A program made the translations under genes and the position numbers. From positions 52,662 to 116,661 of the forward strand of contig NZ_BIML01000017.1 in assembly GCF_004001065.1 (NCBI RefSeq): DNA of 64,000 bases. The letters run 5' to 3'. The stretch is from Paenibacillus xylaniclasticus. GTDB taxonomy: Bacteria; Bacillota; Bacilli; Paenibacillales; Paenibacillaceae. The notes beneath the pieces are model-generated. The model saw only the letters and a program-made list of their open reading frames with translations, did no database searches and had not been told where the DNA came from. This document shows, piece by piece, positions 43,444 through 53,083 of the stretch (positions are counted from its first letter, which is position 1; every line of letters begins with the position of its first letter).

Positions 43444-44691
43444 TTATTTTTGAGGAATAGCCGTAATCTTCGTTAGCCCGATATTATCGAGCAGCGCGTA
43501 TACATTGCCGTCCTTGCCGATAACGGATGTTGTCAAGGTTGGGCCGCTCTTATTGCGGTATAGAAGAATAAACCGCTCATTCCCGTCCTTATCCAATGAA
43601 TAGAGCGTTCCGCCCGCATCTGAGAAATAGACATTGCCTGCCGGGTCAGACGTCATCTCATAAGCAGCCGAGTAGCCTTGGTAACGGATTTTATAGCTCC
43701 AGATTGGGTTCCCTTTCATATTGATTTTGGAAATCCCATTCTTGCTTGCGCGCAGCTCATTACTAACATACAATCCGCCCTTGCGGTCAATCGGCAAGCT
43801 CGTATCAAGCAGCCATTGCGAATTAATCGCAGCCCCGCTAACGTTCTTCCCGGTGCTGGAGTCGATCAGAACCAACGATCCGCTCGCTGGCGTATACAGC
43901 AAGTATTGATCTTGTCGGATAGGCGTAAAATCACCCTTAATATCCCGACTCCACAATATACTGCCCGCATCGTCTAATGCGTACAGCGTCGTATCCGTCT
44001 GAACAAACGTCCTTCCTTGACGATCGGCGAACATGCCGGTAATGTTAGAGCTTGATAATTGGTAAAGACCATAGTCCGTCGTCGTCAACTGAAGAATCTC
44101 TGTATTCGTCCATGCAATAGCACCGTTCTTGATGCCGATAATGCCGTCATCGTTGAACGTAACGAACGTCCCTTTGGAATTGCCGCCATATTGGAGGAAC
44201 GCGGTCGCTTTCGGGTTGTCGAGTGCGCTTTCCCACAGCAGCTTTCCTTTCTCCGATAACGCTGACACATGACCAGACTCATACTCGTCCAGAAGCTTGA
44301 TCGGCCGTTGAACGGCATAGATCGTCCCATCGGCTCCAACCAGCAGAGAATAGTGATTAAACGAAAAGCTCGGCAGCGTATAACGCCACTGCACTTTACC
44401 ATTCAAATCATAACTAACAACTGAATTGTTTTGCGTCACGATGATACGGTCCTTTGTCTTATTCGTCACGATGTCTCCGCCATCGCTGAACTCCTTCACC
44501 CATTGCAATTGATAACTCTTGCTGCCATACAATTTCAGCGTCTCGCCGCGATCGTTCCGATACTTCAGCTCCTTATACTCTTTCGACGGAATTTGATACG
44601 GCTTGGCTGCTGCCGAAATTGTAGTCATCCCCAAGCTTACAATCATCAGGACACAAAATAAAACTTTAATTGAAATCCTCCCATGTTTCAT
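43444..44691 (-). CDS. Secreted PQQ-like beta-propeller protein
   Basis: The protein has about 415 residues. An N-terminal signal peptide (ISIKVLFCVLMIVSLGMTTI, cleavage after ISAAA) is followed by repeated beta-propeller blades of the PQQ/WD-like type: SYDLNGKVQWRYTLPS, SALSEKGKLLWESAL, ALDDAGSILWSRDIKG, KINMKGNPIWSYKI, YSLDKDGNERFIL. Such propellers bind proteins or polysaccharides at the cell surface; the enzyme residues of PQQ dehydrogenases are not evident. ATG 44691 is chosen because GAGGAG lies eight bases before it. Confidence 0.8.
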   Translation of the reverse strand: MKHGRISIKVLFCVLMIVSLGMTTISAAAKPYQIPSKEYKELKYRNDRGETLKLYGSKSYQLQWVKEFSDGGDIVTNKTKDRIIVTQNNSVVSYDLNGKVQWRYTLPSFSFNHYSLLVGADGTIYAVQRPIKLLDEYESGHVSALSEKGKLLWESALDNPKATAFLQYGGNSKGTFVTFNDDGIIGIKNGAIAWTNTEILQLTTTDYGLYQLSSSNITGMFADRQGRTFVQTDTTLYALDDAGSILWSRDIKGDFTPIRQDQYLLYTPASGSLVLIDSSTGKNVSGAAINSQWLLDTSLPIDRKGGLYVSNELRASKNGISKINMKGNPIWSYKIRYQGYSAAYEMTSDPAGNVYFSDAGGTLYSLDKDGNERFILLYRNKSGPTLTTSVIGKDGNVYALLDNIGLTKITAIPQK

Positions 44692-44805
44692 TCTCATGTC
44701 TCCTCACTGCACGGCATTGTACTATTAATTTACACTTATTTACTTATGTTGATATTATAATAGACATTGGAAATTTATAAAATATATAAAGAATATTATG
44801 TTGCG

Positions 44806-44842
44806 AAAAAAAGAAAGCAGCCTCTTCCTGATGGCTGCTTTC
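44806..44842 (-). terminator. Terminator of the DUF2277 gene
   Basis: GAAAGCAGCC ... GGCTGCTTTC, a 10-bp perfect stem followed by TTTTTTT on the minus strand. Confidence 0.85.
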
Positions 44843-44860
44843 AACCTATGAAGCTTTATA

Positions 44861-45130
44861 CTACCCTCCGAACCGCTTCTGCGCCCGCTGGCGGGCACGC
44901 TCCGCCTCGACCTCCCGGTTGCGCGGCGCGGCTGTCGTCACAAGCGAATCGAGAAGCTTGCTTGCCGCGGCGGTCACTTCCTCAACTGCGAGCTGGAACG
45001 CCGCTTCATTCGCCTTAGAAGGGGTGTTAAAGCCCGACAGCTTACGGACGAACTGCACGGCAGCCGTCCTTATTTCATAGTCGGTAGCCGGAGGATCAAA
45101 ATTGAATAACGTTTTAATATTACGGCACAT
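44861..45130 (-). CDS. DUF2277 family small protein
   Basis: The protein has 89 residues. It begins MCRNIKTLFNFDPPAT, the signature opening of DUF2277, with EIRTAAVQFVRKLSGFNTPS after it and a helical, arginine-rich end. Function is unknown; family members are small soluble proteins. ATG 45130 fits the family start and lies eight bases after AGGATGG; ATG 45142 is in frame upstream. A terminator follows. Confidence 0.85.
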   Translation of the reverse strand: MCRNIKTLFNFDPPATDYEIRTAAVQFVRKLSGFNTPSKANEAAFQLAVEEVTAAASKLLDSLVTTAAPRNREVEAERARQRAQKRFGG

Positions 45131-45182
45131 TCGTAATCCCATCCTTCGATTATAATAGTCCCTTGCCCCTTATCGTTACAGC

Positions 45183-46184
45183 TTAACTAATCCACGTTAA
45201 ATCTGCCTTCGTCACTTGCCACAGGCCGTCAGCCAGCTCCACAACGACTCTCATTCCGATGGCGCCAAATTCCGCCCTGAACTTCGAGCCCTCCAGTACC
45301 ATTCGCTCCTTAGATAGCTCTACTTGGTCTACGCGCAGCAGCACGCCTTGCAAAGCGGTCGAATTCGCCTCCCGCTCCTTAGCTTCTTCCTCCCATAGCT
45401 GCTCAAAAGTAGAATTCTTCACGGGAACCTCATAACCGCTCAAAGCTTTCAGAATTTGCTGCTTATCAATATCGTCAACGTTCTCCAAATGACTCATATC
45501 AACCGCGATATACTTCATATCGCCATTCAGCGCCTCATCAATTGGCATAAACGCGTTAAGCGCAAGACCGTACAGCTCTCCCATATCTGGCTCCTGTTCC
45601 TGGTCGAATACTTCAACAGAGATGATCTTATCTTTCCCGTTTCTCGCCAAGGACACAGTCCAGCGCGCGGCGGATGGATCATATTTCGCGCCCGTAATGA
45701 CCGGATCACTAATACCGTTCATCTCATACGAAGTGATCACTTTCCGAATCGCTTCCGACTCCGACATGACCGCCCCCTTCGGCTTTGCTTGATCCAGCAC
45801 TTCCGCCCGATCCGCCCTCCCTTGCGCGGGATAGGATTCCAGAACCCCTCCGCCCTCTGCCCATACTTCTACCTTGTGTCCCAGCTCGATACCGGGCGGC
45901 ATGTTCGTGAACCAGATCGCTTCATAGAAATGGCTCATGCCGCCATTCGCGCTGTAATCACGCGATTCCGGTGAAACAACCAGCATCTTGTCTCCTTCCG
46001 TACGTACAACGTACCCGACGAAGCCGGCCTCCTCAGCCTCTCTGTCCGGTGATACAGATGTCGCCGCTGCTGTCTTAGGATCACCCGTGCTCTGCCGAAG
46101 GTTATCATCTGAGGCGGCTCCATCTCAACATGCCGCCAGCATCAAGACACATCCCACAACCACTATCGACTTTCTAAAATACAT
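45183..46184 (-). pseudogene. Lipoprotein gene interrupted by an in-frame TGA at codon 20
   Basis: ATG 46184 with AGGAGTGGG five bases upstream starts a lipoprotein signal, FRKSIVVVVG-like then CVLMLAAC, ending in lipobox cysteine 19. Codon 20 is TGA (46125-46127), where lipoproteins usually have Gly (GGA). The same frame then runs 313 codons to the stop at 45183: AASDDNLRQSTGDPKT, VRTEGDKMLVVSPESRDY, then a mature region with NGDMKYIAVDMSHLENVDD and a C-terminal beta domain. ATG 45986 could start a shorter cytoplasmic form, but it lacks a ribosome site. The family is unknown. A nonsense mutation, or a base error, is more likely than recoding. Confidence 0.8.
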
Positions 46185-46368
46185 TCGCGCCCACTCCTAA
46201 TAGGTTAGCCATCTATAATAGGATAGACGCACTCGTGCCGCACTAAGGTTGCATCCAATATGCGAAAACGGCTCAGAGTTTACAATTACTGTATCCTATT
46301 AGTTCAAATACCTGCCAGAGAAGCTAAATTTCTTCTAAAGCAGCCGCCATGCATAGGAATTAATCAAA

Positions 46369-46398
46369 TCGTGTTGAATTTTATCATGTTGAATCTTA
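46369..46398 (+). repeat. Tandem 15-bp repeat before the histidine kinase gene
   Basis: TCGTGTTGAATTTTA and TCATGTTGAATCTTA lie head to tail with two mismatches, ending 38 bases before the kinase start. The position suggests a regulator site, but no promoter is clear. Confidence 0.4.
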
Positions 46399-46436
46399 AT
46401 ATGAGACCAAATGTGTTCATTGTCTGAGGTGACTTC

Positions 46437-48347
46437 ATGAGCTTGTTCCGCATCAAGACGCCCATTCTGCTTGTAGGTGTAATCCTTACCCTTCTGCTTG
46501 CTTTTCCGCACATTGGATTTGCTAATCAAGCGCAGTCGGCCGAAATTATTGTTCGAGAGTGGGAATTGCAATGGTTTAATGATAAAACGCAGCCAGAACG
46601 ACTTAACGCCCCCTCCATGACGGAGCCCTGGCTGAAGGCAGACCTTAACAGACCCACTAATAAGATTCCGAAAGGCTCTACGGGTGCATGGATTCATATC
46701 TCCATTCCGCCTACAGCCGACTGGACAACGCCTGGCCTGCTCTTCAGCCGGATATATGGCACCAGCATCTCGGTCTATCACGAAGGCGTGCTCATCTATC
46801 AATCAACCCGTGATTTTAGCTTTGAACGCGATAAGCTGCTTTTACCGCTCAACCCGCAATCTGTGCCGTCCGAGCTGTATTTACGTATCACGTCGCAGGA
46901 GCGGGCCGGGCTTAACAGCTCCATACGGCTCGGTAGCTTCGAAGCTTTGTCGCATGCAAGCACAATCCAGGAGCTGCCTGACCTTCTACTCGGCTCATCT
47001 ATCGCTTTCATGGCAGTCATTATGCTGCTAGTCTCTGGCTACCTGCATACTCATCAGCGCAAGGCGTGGATATCGCTAAGTCTGATGGCGCTTGCAGTAA
47101 GCATTATGATCATTACATACTCGACATTTCTGTTTACTTACTTCAAATCATACGGTAAGCTGCTGCAATTGCTGTTCGACCTGTCTATGATTGTTGTTTT
47201 TCCTGCACTGCACTTATATGCGGGCACTGTATTCGAAGGCAAGTTAACCTTATATCGAAGGTTCGGACAATGGTTTGTCATCTATAATATGTTCTGTTTC
47301 ATGATCCTGCTGATTTACAATGTGGTCGGGGAGCCCTTGTACGTCTATTACAAGCTCTTCACGTTCACCCTGCTCGCGCCTATATTGCTGATACATCTCA
47401 TGCTCGTTATCGGACAGTCCATCGTCCAAGCCATTCAAGGCAACAAGAACGGCAGCATTCTTATAATGGGATTCGCCGGCTTTGCCATTGCGTTCGGGGT
47501 GGACCTCTACATCATGTACACTGACGAAGCGCATCCAATGCTCTACTTCTGGAAAATTGGCGTTATGTGGCTTATTCTCTCGTTCGTCGTTGTACTTGCC
47601 CGGAGGATTTCGGCTGATCGAAGACAGCTCTTGGCTTACTCAGAGGAATTAGAGCTGTTCAACCACCAGCTTCAGCGTACGGAGAAAATGAAATTCGTGA
47701 GTGAGCTTGCGGCATCGATCGCTCATGAGGTGCGCAATCCTCTGCAGGTGACAAGAGGGTTCTTGCAGTTCATCTCCGGCAAATCTAACGAAGCCTCCAA
47801 ATCCCATTTCTCGATTGCAATCGATGAGCTGGATCGGGCTTCGATGATGATTACCGACTTCCTTACCTTCGCCAAGCCAGATCTGGATTCAACCATCGAA
47901 GAGCTCAATCTTCAACAGGAAATGGCCGTCATCGAGACAATAATGAGCCCACTGGCCGCCATGCGCGGCACCATCCTGCAGGTTGAAGCCGCCACTCCGC
48001 TGTATGTAATGGGCAGCTCGGCGAAGTTCAAGCAAGCTGTTATGAACATTATAAAGAACAGCATCGAAGCCATTCATGAGAAGAAAGACGGAATGGTAAG
48101 CATAAGCACGTACGAAAGCAACGGCATGGCTGGCATCTGCATCTCCGATAACGGGGAAGGGATGGACGAAACGCAGCTTGCTAAGCTAGGAGAGCCATAC
48201 TACTCAACTAAGAATACAGGAACCGGACTCGGCCTAATGGTGACCTTCCGAATTATTGAGATTATGAATGGAACCGTTCAGTATCACAGCAAGAAGGGAC
48301 AAGGCACCGAAGCGTTAGTCCTCTTACCTCTCGTCCATAAACCTTAA
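46437..48347 (+). CDS. Seven-helix membrane sensor histidine kinase (7TMR-DISM type)
   Basis: The protein has 636 residues. A signal-like helix is followed by an extracytoplasmic beta-domain of about 150 residues (WIHISIPPTADWTTPGLLFS) and about seven membrane helices (residues 185-395), the 7TMR-DISM layout. The phospho-acceptor His is in ASIAHEVRNPLQVTRGFLQF, and the ATPase domain has IKNSIEAIHE, DNGEGM and GTGLGLMVT. GAGGTGA precedes the ATG. No response regulator gene is adjacent, so it is an orphan kinase here, like the Kin-type phosphorelay kinases that it resembles in its C-terminal half. Confidence 0.88.
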   Translation: MSLFRIKTPILLVGVILTLLLAFPHIGFANQAQSAEIIVREWELQWFNDKTQPERLNAPSMTEPWLKADLNRPTNKIPKGSTGAWIHISIPPTADWTTPGLLFSRIYGTSISVYHEGVLIYQSTRDFSFERDKLLLPLNPQSVPSELYLRITSQERAGLNSSIRLGSFEALSHASTIQELPDLLLGSSIAFMAVIMLLVSGYLHTHQRKAWISLSLMALAVSIMIITYSTFLFTYFKSYGKLLQLLFDLSMIVVFPALHLYAGTVFEGKLTLYRRFGQWFVIYNMFCFMILLIYNVVGEPLYVYYKLFTFTLLAPILLIHLMLVIGQSIVQAIQGNKNGSILIMGFAGFAIAFGVDLYIMYTDEAHPMLYFWKIGVMWLILSFVVVLARRISADRRQLLAYSEELELFNHQLQRTEKMKFVSELAASIAHEVRNPLQVTRGFLQFISGKSNEASKSHFSIAIDELDRASMMITDFLTFAKPDLDSTIEELNLQQEMAVIETIMSPLAAMRGTILQVEAATPLYVMGSSAKFKQAVMNIIKNSIEAIHEKKDGMVSISTYESNGMAGICISDNGEGMDETQLAKLGEPYYSTKNTGTGLGLMVTFRIIEIMNGTVQYHSKKGQGTEALVLLPLVHKP

Positions 48348-48401
48348 GGGCGTATCGGCAAAGTCAGCCGCTGTACACAGAGAACAGACTCTCGCTAATA
48401 G

Positions 48402-48444
48402 CACCCGTAAACTCATCCGCGTATCGAGAAGAGGCTTACGGGTG
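48402..48444 (+). terminator. Hairpin after the histidine kinase gene
   Basis: CACCCGTAA and TTACGGGTG form a perfect 9-bp stem with a 25-base loop followed by TCTTTC. A weak terminator shared with the convergent DUF421 gene is likely. Confidence 0.5.
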
Positions 48445-48475
48445 TCTTTCAATTTCGGATATCCTATCCGTCTGA

Positions 48476-49159
48476 TTACCTCTTCGTCTTGGCTTGAACG
48501 AAAAGCCCGTCTCCCTCCAGCCACTCCGCAATAAATACATCACCTGGATCATTCACTTGATGCATCTGAAGCTGCTTGGTCAGCCATATTTCGTCGTACC
48601 CCAATTCCCTCACCTCGTTCCACAGTACCTTACCGTCTCGTATGAGCGTAACAGGCACATAAAGAGGAGAACTAGGAAGACCCAAATCCCCCTGCGTCGT
48701 CTTCTGATATTGCGGCTTCTTCAGAATACTAATAGCTCCATTGAACTCCAGATAACAATAAGCAACCTCGCGGATCGAGAAGGTTTCGCTCTGCCTCAGA
48801 AGGCTTTGCAGCTGATTTAGACTTATCCAGCTTTTCCTCAACGCTTGCCGGTCAATAACTCCATCACGAATAAGGGCGGTCGGTTTACCGTCCACGATGC
48901 CGCGAAACCACAGCAGCTTCAGCCCCAAATATTCGACGATGAGCAGCAATGCCCCCCACACCGTCATCGCGAACACGATATCAATAACCCCGACATGACG
49001 GTCATACAGCGCATTACCGAGAATTTCTCCAATAGCGACGGCCGTAATGAACGTAAATGGCGTAACCTGCGTAATAATTTTTCTACCGACGATCTTTACA
49101 ATAACGAACAGTAGGATGAAGCCAACGACTAGCTCAAGAGCCATCTGGACAAACTTCAA
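48476..49159 (-). CDS. DUF421 (YetF/YdfR) membrane protein
   Basis: The protein has 227 residues. Three N-terminal membrane helices (VVGFILLFVIVKIVGRK, then FTFITAVAIGEILGNA and a third) precede a soluble domain with GKPTALIRDGVIDRQALRKS, the YetF C-terminal domain signature. The family is common in spore-formers; it is linked to germination or membrane stress in some species but has no defined activity. TTG 49159 follows AAGGGGAG. Confidence 0.85.
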   Translation of the reverse strand: MKFVQMALELVVGFILLFVIVKIVGRKIITQVTPFTFITAVAIGEILGNALYDRHVGVIDIVFAMTVWGALLLIVEYLGLKLLWFRGIVDGKPTALIRDGVIDRQALRKSWISLNQLQSLLRQSETFSIREVAYCYLEFNGAISILKKPQYQKTTQGDLGLPSSPLYVPVTLIRDGKVLWNEVRELGYDEIWLTKQLQMHQVNDPGDVFIAEWLEGDGLFVQAKTKR

Positions 49160-49232
49160 CGTTCGACTCCCCTTATTCGCTTATAATGACTGGACGTAAT
49201 GTTTCCAGAATAAAGGGAATTTATGTGCAAAC

Positions 49233-49550
49233 ATGCCTCTTATGATATTGAAGACAGTGGGACATGAGCTGGAAAAGATAACGGAGTTGAAATTGTTCCA
49301 CAACCATATGACGATTGAATTACTGGCCCCATATTTTCAGTTTAATCCTGAAATGTGGCGATTAGTGGATCAATTCCGACAAGATATATTCGAAGCCGCT
49401 GCCGCCAGCGACATGTACGGAATGATTTTTACTTATGTATGGGCTTTCGATATGCAGGAGGACTGGGATTATGTCGACCGCATTTGCAAGATAACTTACT
49501 ACCGAGCACCGACATACACCGTTCGAGGCATGTTCACACGAAAGTCATAA
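49233..49550 (+). pseudogene. P-loop kinase-like gene lacking its P-loop and C-terminus
   Basis: 105 codons. The part KLFHNHMTIELLAPYFQF, then FTYVWAFDMQEDWDYVDRIC, is typical of AAA/shikimate-kinase-like proteins that begin with a GPxAVGK P-loop. Here the N-terminus reads MPLMILKTVGHELEKIT: the strand before and the residues after the P-loop are joined directly, so roughly nine or ten codons are missing. After RICKIT the sequence departs from the family and stops after about 16 more residues; the family has about 70 more. With no phosphate loop the protein cannot bind ATP. Confidence 0.65.
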
Positions 49551-49623
49551 ATCATCTCTAAAGTATTCCCTCTCGGCAGTCGACAAAAATATAATCCCCT
49601 ATCAATAGCCAAGAGGTGCTCTT

Positions 49624-50175
49624 ATGACCATTTATGATTTTACTGTACGTCAATCGAACGGCAAGCGAATTCCCCTGTATCAATACGAAGGGAAGCCAGT
49701 TCTCATTATGAATACAGCAAGTAAGTGTAAGTTCACTTCCCAATTCAGCGAACTGCAGAGCCTGTACGATCAATACCATGAGGCTGGTGTGGAGTTTCTC
49801 GGCTTCCCATGCAACCAGTTCGGCGGTCAGGAGCCCGGAAGCAACGAGGAAGCTGCTTCATTCTGCCAGATTAATTATGGGGTGAAATTTCCGATGCTGG
49901 CCAAGGTCGACGTGAACGGCGAATCGGCTCACCCGCTGTTTGATTATTTGAAGAAGGCCGCCCCGTTCAAAGGCTTCGACGAGTCAAACATTAACGAGAA
50001 GCTATTGAAGCTGATGATTACGGACATGAATCCGGAATGGCTTCACGGAGATTCTATTAAATGGAATTTCACAAAGTTTCTTATCGATCGGCAAGGACAA
50101 GTTGTCGCACGCTTCGAGCCTGCTGACGATATTGATAAAATCGCAGCAAGCATCGAGCAGCAATTATCGCTTTAA
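49624..50175 (+). CDS. bsaA: Glutathione peroxidase-family thiol peroxidase
   Basis: The protein has 183 residues. The peroxidatic Cys35 is in TASKCKFTSQF, FPCNQFGGQEPG carries the conserved Gln and the second cysteine, and IKWNFTKFLID carries the Trp-Asn of the catalytic tetrad. Bacterial members usually reduce peroxides with thioredoxin. GAGGTG lies before the ATG. It stands between a decayed kinase gene and a hydrolase gene. Confidence 0.93.
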   Translation: MTIYDFTVRQSNGKRIPLYQYEGKPVLIMNTASKCKFTSQFSELQSLYDQYHEAGVEFLGFPCNQFGGQEPGSNEEAASFCQINYGVKFPMLAKVDVNGESAHPLFDYLKKAAPFKGFDESNINEKLLKLMITDMNPEWLHGDSIKWNFTKFLIDRQGQVVARFEPADDIDKIAASIEQQLSL

Positions 50176-50317
50176 GCTTTGCTCTCCTTATTGCAGATGG
50201 GTTGAAGAACCGTATCCGACTGCAGTAGGGGGAGCTCTATTTTTATTGCGGAAAATGGTAGAAACCTCCTGGGACAGTATTACGTAATACCATTATCTAC
50301 ATTCTTAGGAGGGTGCT

Positions 50318-52396
50318 ATGAAGACTAAAAGATTGTTTCGCATGTTAGCTATGATGGTGCTAATCCTGACCATGCTTGCTCCGGCGAGTATAGCGGCTGC
50401 CGCCGCTACCGAAGAACCGCAGGCTTATGAGCAAACGATTAAAGCCGCAACTGAGAAAGCCTCGCTTCTTACGACTCAATATGGTGTAACAAGCATTCAG
50501 TACGCTCTCATCGATCAAGGAAAGATCGTCGTCTCCGGGCAGTCCGGCGTCAACGATATGGCTGGGAAGAAGCCGCTGACCGCAAACACGATATACGGTA
50601 TCGGCTCAACCAGTAAAATGTTCACCGCTGCATCTGTCATGAAGCTCGTCGATGCAGGCAAGCTTGACCTTGATCGTCCTGTCGTAGAATATATACCGGA
50701 TTTTACAATGAAGGATGAGCGCTATAAGCAGATTACGCCTCGTATGCTGCTGAATCATTCCGCCGGTTTCGAGGGATCTTCGCTCTCAAATTCCTTCTTA
50801 TTATCTGATAACGATACATATGCGCACGATACGCTGCTTAAGCAGCTTGCCGATCAACAGCTGAAGGCTGATCCGGGCGCATTCTCAGTCTATTGTAATG
50901 ACTGCTTCTCTCTAGCCGAAATTTTGGTTGAGAGAGTCAGCGGTGTTGATTTCACGTCCTACATTCATCAGTCTTTTAGCAAGCCGCTCGGTTTAACAAA
51001 TACAGGGACACCTCTGAGCCCATTGAACGAATCGGAGATGGCGGCGCTTTATTACCCTCCTTTCCGTAATCAGCTGCCGAGCGAGATTGTAAACTCCATC
51101 GGTACGGGAGGCATTTATTCCACGGCGGAGGATCTGGTTCGGTTCTCCCAAATTTTCACCGGACAGGCGAAGGGCATTCTGTCGCCAGCATCGACGGCTG
51201 CAATGGCTGAGCCGGAATATAAGAAGGGAATTTGGCCGGAGGATTCCGATAACATCATCAACTTCGGGCTGGGCTGGGACAGTGTAAGCTTGTATCCATT
51301 CAGCGAATATGGCATCTCGGCGTTAACGAAGGGCGGAGATACGATTCTGTATCATGCCTCACTAATCGTTCTCCCTGAACACAATATGGCTGCAGCCGTT
51401 CTGTCATCCGGAGGCTCAAGCTCGCTGGATCAGCTGCTCGCGAGCGATATGCTGCTTCAAGCACTGCAGGAGAAAGGTGCGATTGACCAGATTAAAGGGG
51501 AAAAATCGCACGGGAAGCCAGTCAAAGCCGAAATACCGGCTCAATTGCTAGATGAATCAGGAATGTACGGCTCAACCAATTCATTAATTAAAGTAGACAT
51601 CACGAAGGATGGGATCATGTCGATTACGACGCCTCAAGCCCCAGAATATCCGGCTGAGAAATATACTTATTCCGAAGACGGCTCGTTCCTAAGTGATGAC
51701 GGAAGCGTCAAGATCAACATCGTCAAGGAAGACAACGGGCGCACTTACTTATGGACGCAGCAATATATTACGATTCCGGGGTTCAGTCAACTCGCTTTAT
51801 CCGAATACGCTGCCGAGAAGCTGGCGCCTAACGAGGTCTCGGAGGAAGTGCTCGCCGCCTGGAAAGAAAGAGACGGCAAGACCTACTATCTCATTAACGA
51901 GAAATATACCTCCGTCACATTCTTGTTGCCGCCTGTCCTCCTGATTGAACTGTTCCAAGAAGCTCCTGGATATGTGGTGGATCGTAAAATCATCGACGCG
52001 AACGCAGCAACACCCGACCATCAAATTCCTTCGACGGGAAGCCGCGATTACACACCTCTTCGTTTCTATCAGCAGGATGGAACGGAATATCTGTTAACCG
52101 GAGGCGCACTATTCGTAAGTCAAGATGCATTAAAGCCGCTTTACGCGGGCAAGCGCTCATCCGTAACGATACCAGCGACCGGGTATGCGAAATGGTACAC
52201 CATTCCTGATAAGGCCGCAGGTAAAACGATAACGGTATCCACATCAGCCAAAGGCTCGTACGCGGTATATGACGAGAACGGAACGTGCGTTGATTATGGC
52301 ATCGTCAGCCCGGACAATACGACCGTCCTTCCTGCGAGCGGTACGATTATGTTCGCCGGCGAAGCGGGAGCGAAATTTAGCGTTACGCTGAACTAA
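50318..52396 (+). CDS. Secreted serine hydrolase of the beta-lactamase/AmpH type
   Basis: The protein has 692 residues. A signal peptide (MVLILTMLAPASIAAAAA) is followed by a class C beta-lactamase-fold domain: nucleophile Ser97 and Lys100 in GIGSTSKMFTAASV, the YCN triad element in FSVYCNDCFS near residue 191, and HSAG. A long C-terminal region of beta strands (about residues 400-692) has no recognised name. Family members are D-amino-acid peptidases or esterases acting on wall fragments. GGAGGG precedes the ATG. A hairpin at 52414-52445 follows. Confidence 0.87.
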   Translation: MKTKRLFRMLAMMVLILTMLAPASIAAAAATEEPQAYEQTIKAATEKASLLTTQYGVTSIQYALIDQGKIVVSGQSGVNDMAGKKPLTANTIYGIGSTSKMFTAASVMKLVDAGKLDLDRPVVEYIPDFTMKDERYKQITPRMLLNHSAGFEGSSLSNSFLLSDNDTYAHDTLLKQLADQQLKADPGAFSVYCNDCFSLAEILVERVSGVDFTSYIHQSFSKPLGLTNTGTPLSPLNESEMAALYYPPFRNQLPSEIVNSIGTGGIYSTAEDLVRFSQIFTGQAKGILSPASTAAMAEPEYKKGIWPEDSDNIINFGLGWDSVSLYPFSEYGISALTKGGDTILYHASLIVLPEHNMAAAVLSSGGSSSLDQLLASDMLLQALQEKGAIDQIKGEKSHGKPVKAEIPAQLLDESGMYGSTNSLIKVDITKDGIMSITTPQAPEYPAEKYTYSEDGSFLSDDGSVKINIVKEDNGRTYLWTQQYITIPGFSQLALSEYAAEKLAPNEVSEEVLAAWKERDGKTYYLINEKYTSVTFLLPPVLLIELFQEAPGYVVDRKIIDANAATPDHQIPSTGSRDYTPLRFYQQDGTEYLLTGGALFVSQDALKPLYAGKRSSVTIPATGYAKWYTIPDKAAGKTITVSTSAKGSYAVYDENGTCVDYGIVSPDNTTVLPASGTIMFAGEAGAKFSVTLN

Positions 52397-52413
52397 TAGC
52401 TTTATATACCAAT

Positions 52414-52445
52414 ACACCGCCAAGGGCTCGGCCCAATGGCGGTGT
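52414..52445. terminator. Terminator between convergent hydrolase and DedA genes
   Basis: ACACCGCCA ... TGGCGGTGT, a 9-bp perfect stem with inner GGGC/GCCC. Continues GTTGCTGTTTAT on the plus strand. Confidence 0.65.
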
Positions 52446-52453
52446 GTTGCTGT

Positions 52454-53083
52454 TTATAGTCCTGCCGACGCGTCCGGCTTAGACGATTGGCGCTTGCGCT
52501 TAACCGCTAACCGTATCGCTGCATAGGCTGCGGCGATAACAGCTAATACGCCCAGCGAATAGTAACCGTAACGGTCAATTAGTCCGTTAATTTCGTCCAA
52601 CCGATTGCCAACGAACGTGCCGATAATAAAGTAAATGGAGGTCCATACGAAAGCAGTCGTATAGGAGAACAGCGCGAACCTCCGATAACCCATCCCATTC
52701 ACCCCGACCAAGTAAGGCATCACATTCCGCAGCAGTGGGAAGAAGCAGCTGATGCTCACCGCGAAGCTGCCATATTTGGCGTTAAGCGCTTCAGCTTTGG
52801 CCATGAACTTGCCAATATTCGGTTGGCGAAGAAACCGGCGAATAAGCTTCTGAGCTGAAAATTTGCCAAGCATATAGCCAACCGTCGCCCCCGAGCACAC
52901 ACCCATATACAAAAAGATGAATGCCGGCACCGTGTTAATCAATCCTCCAGAGCTAAGCGCTCCTCCGGTTATGGCGACGACCTCATTCGGTACTGGAAGT
53001 CCCACAACCCCTAAACATAGGGTGAGAAATAATGAGACCGCACCGAATTGATCAATAAAGTTAAGCAGTAAATCGTAAGCCAT
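52454..53083 (-). CDS. DedA-family membrane protein
   Basis: The protein has 209 residues and about five membrane helices. It contains PVPNEVVAITGGALSS near the N-terminus and FFPLLRNVMPYLVGVNGMGYRRF, the conserved R-x-G pattern of the SNARE-associated/DedA fold. DedA proteins help recycle undecaprenyl phosphate or other lipids and keep envelope homeostasis. ATG 53083 follows AGGAGG by six bases; the open frame to 53251 has no site. Confidence 0.88.
   Translation of the reverse strand: MAYDLLLNFIDQFGAVSLFLTLCLGVVGLPVPNEVVAITGGALSSGGLINTVPAFIFLYMGVCSGATVGYMLGKFSAQKLIRRFLRQPNIGKFMAKAEALNAKYGSFAVSISCFFPLLRNVMPYLVGVNGMGYRRFALFSYTTAFVWTSIYFIIGTFVGNRLDEINGLIDRYGYYSLGVLAVIAAAYAAIRLAVKRKRQSSKPDASAGL

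Noticed and set aside
46125..46127. TGA read as selenocysteine in the lipoprotein gene
   Set aside because: No SECIS-type hairpin was recognised just after it and Gly is normal at this place, so nonsense mutation or base error is simpler.
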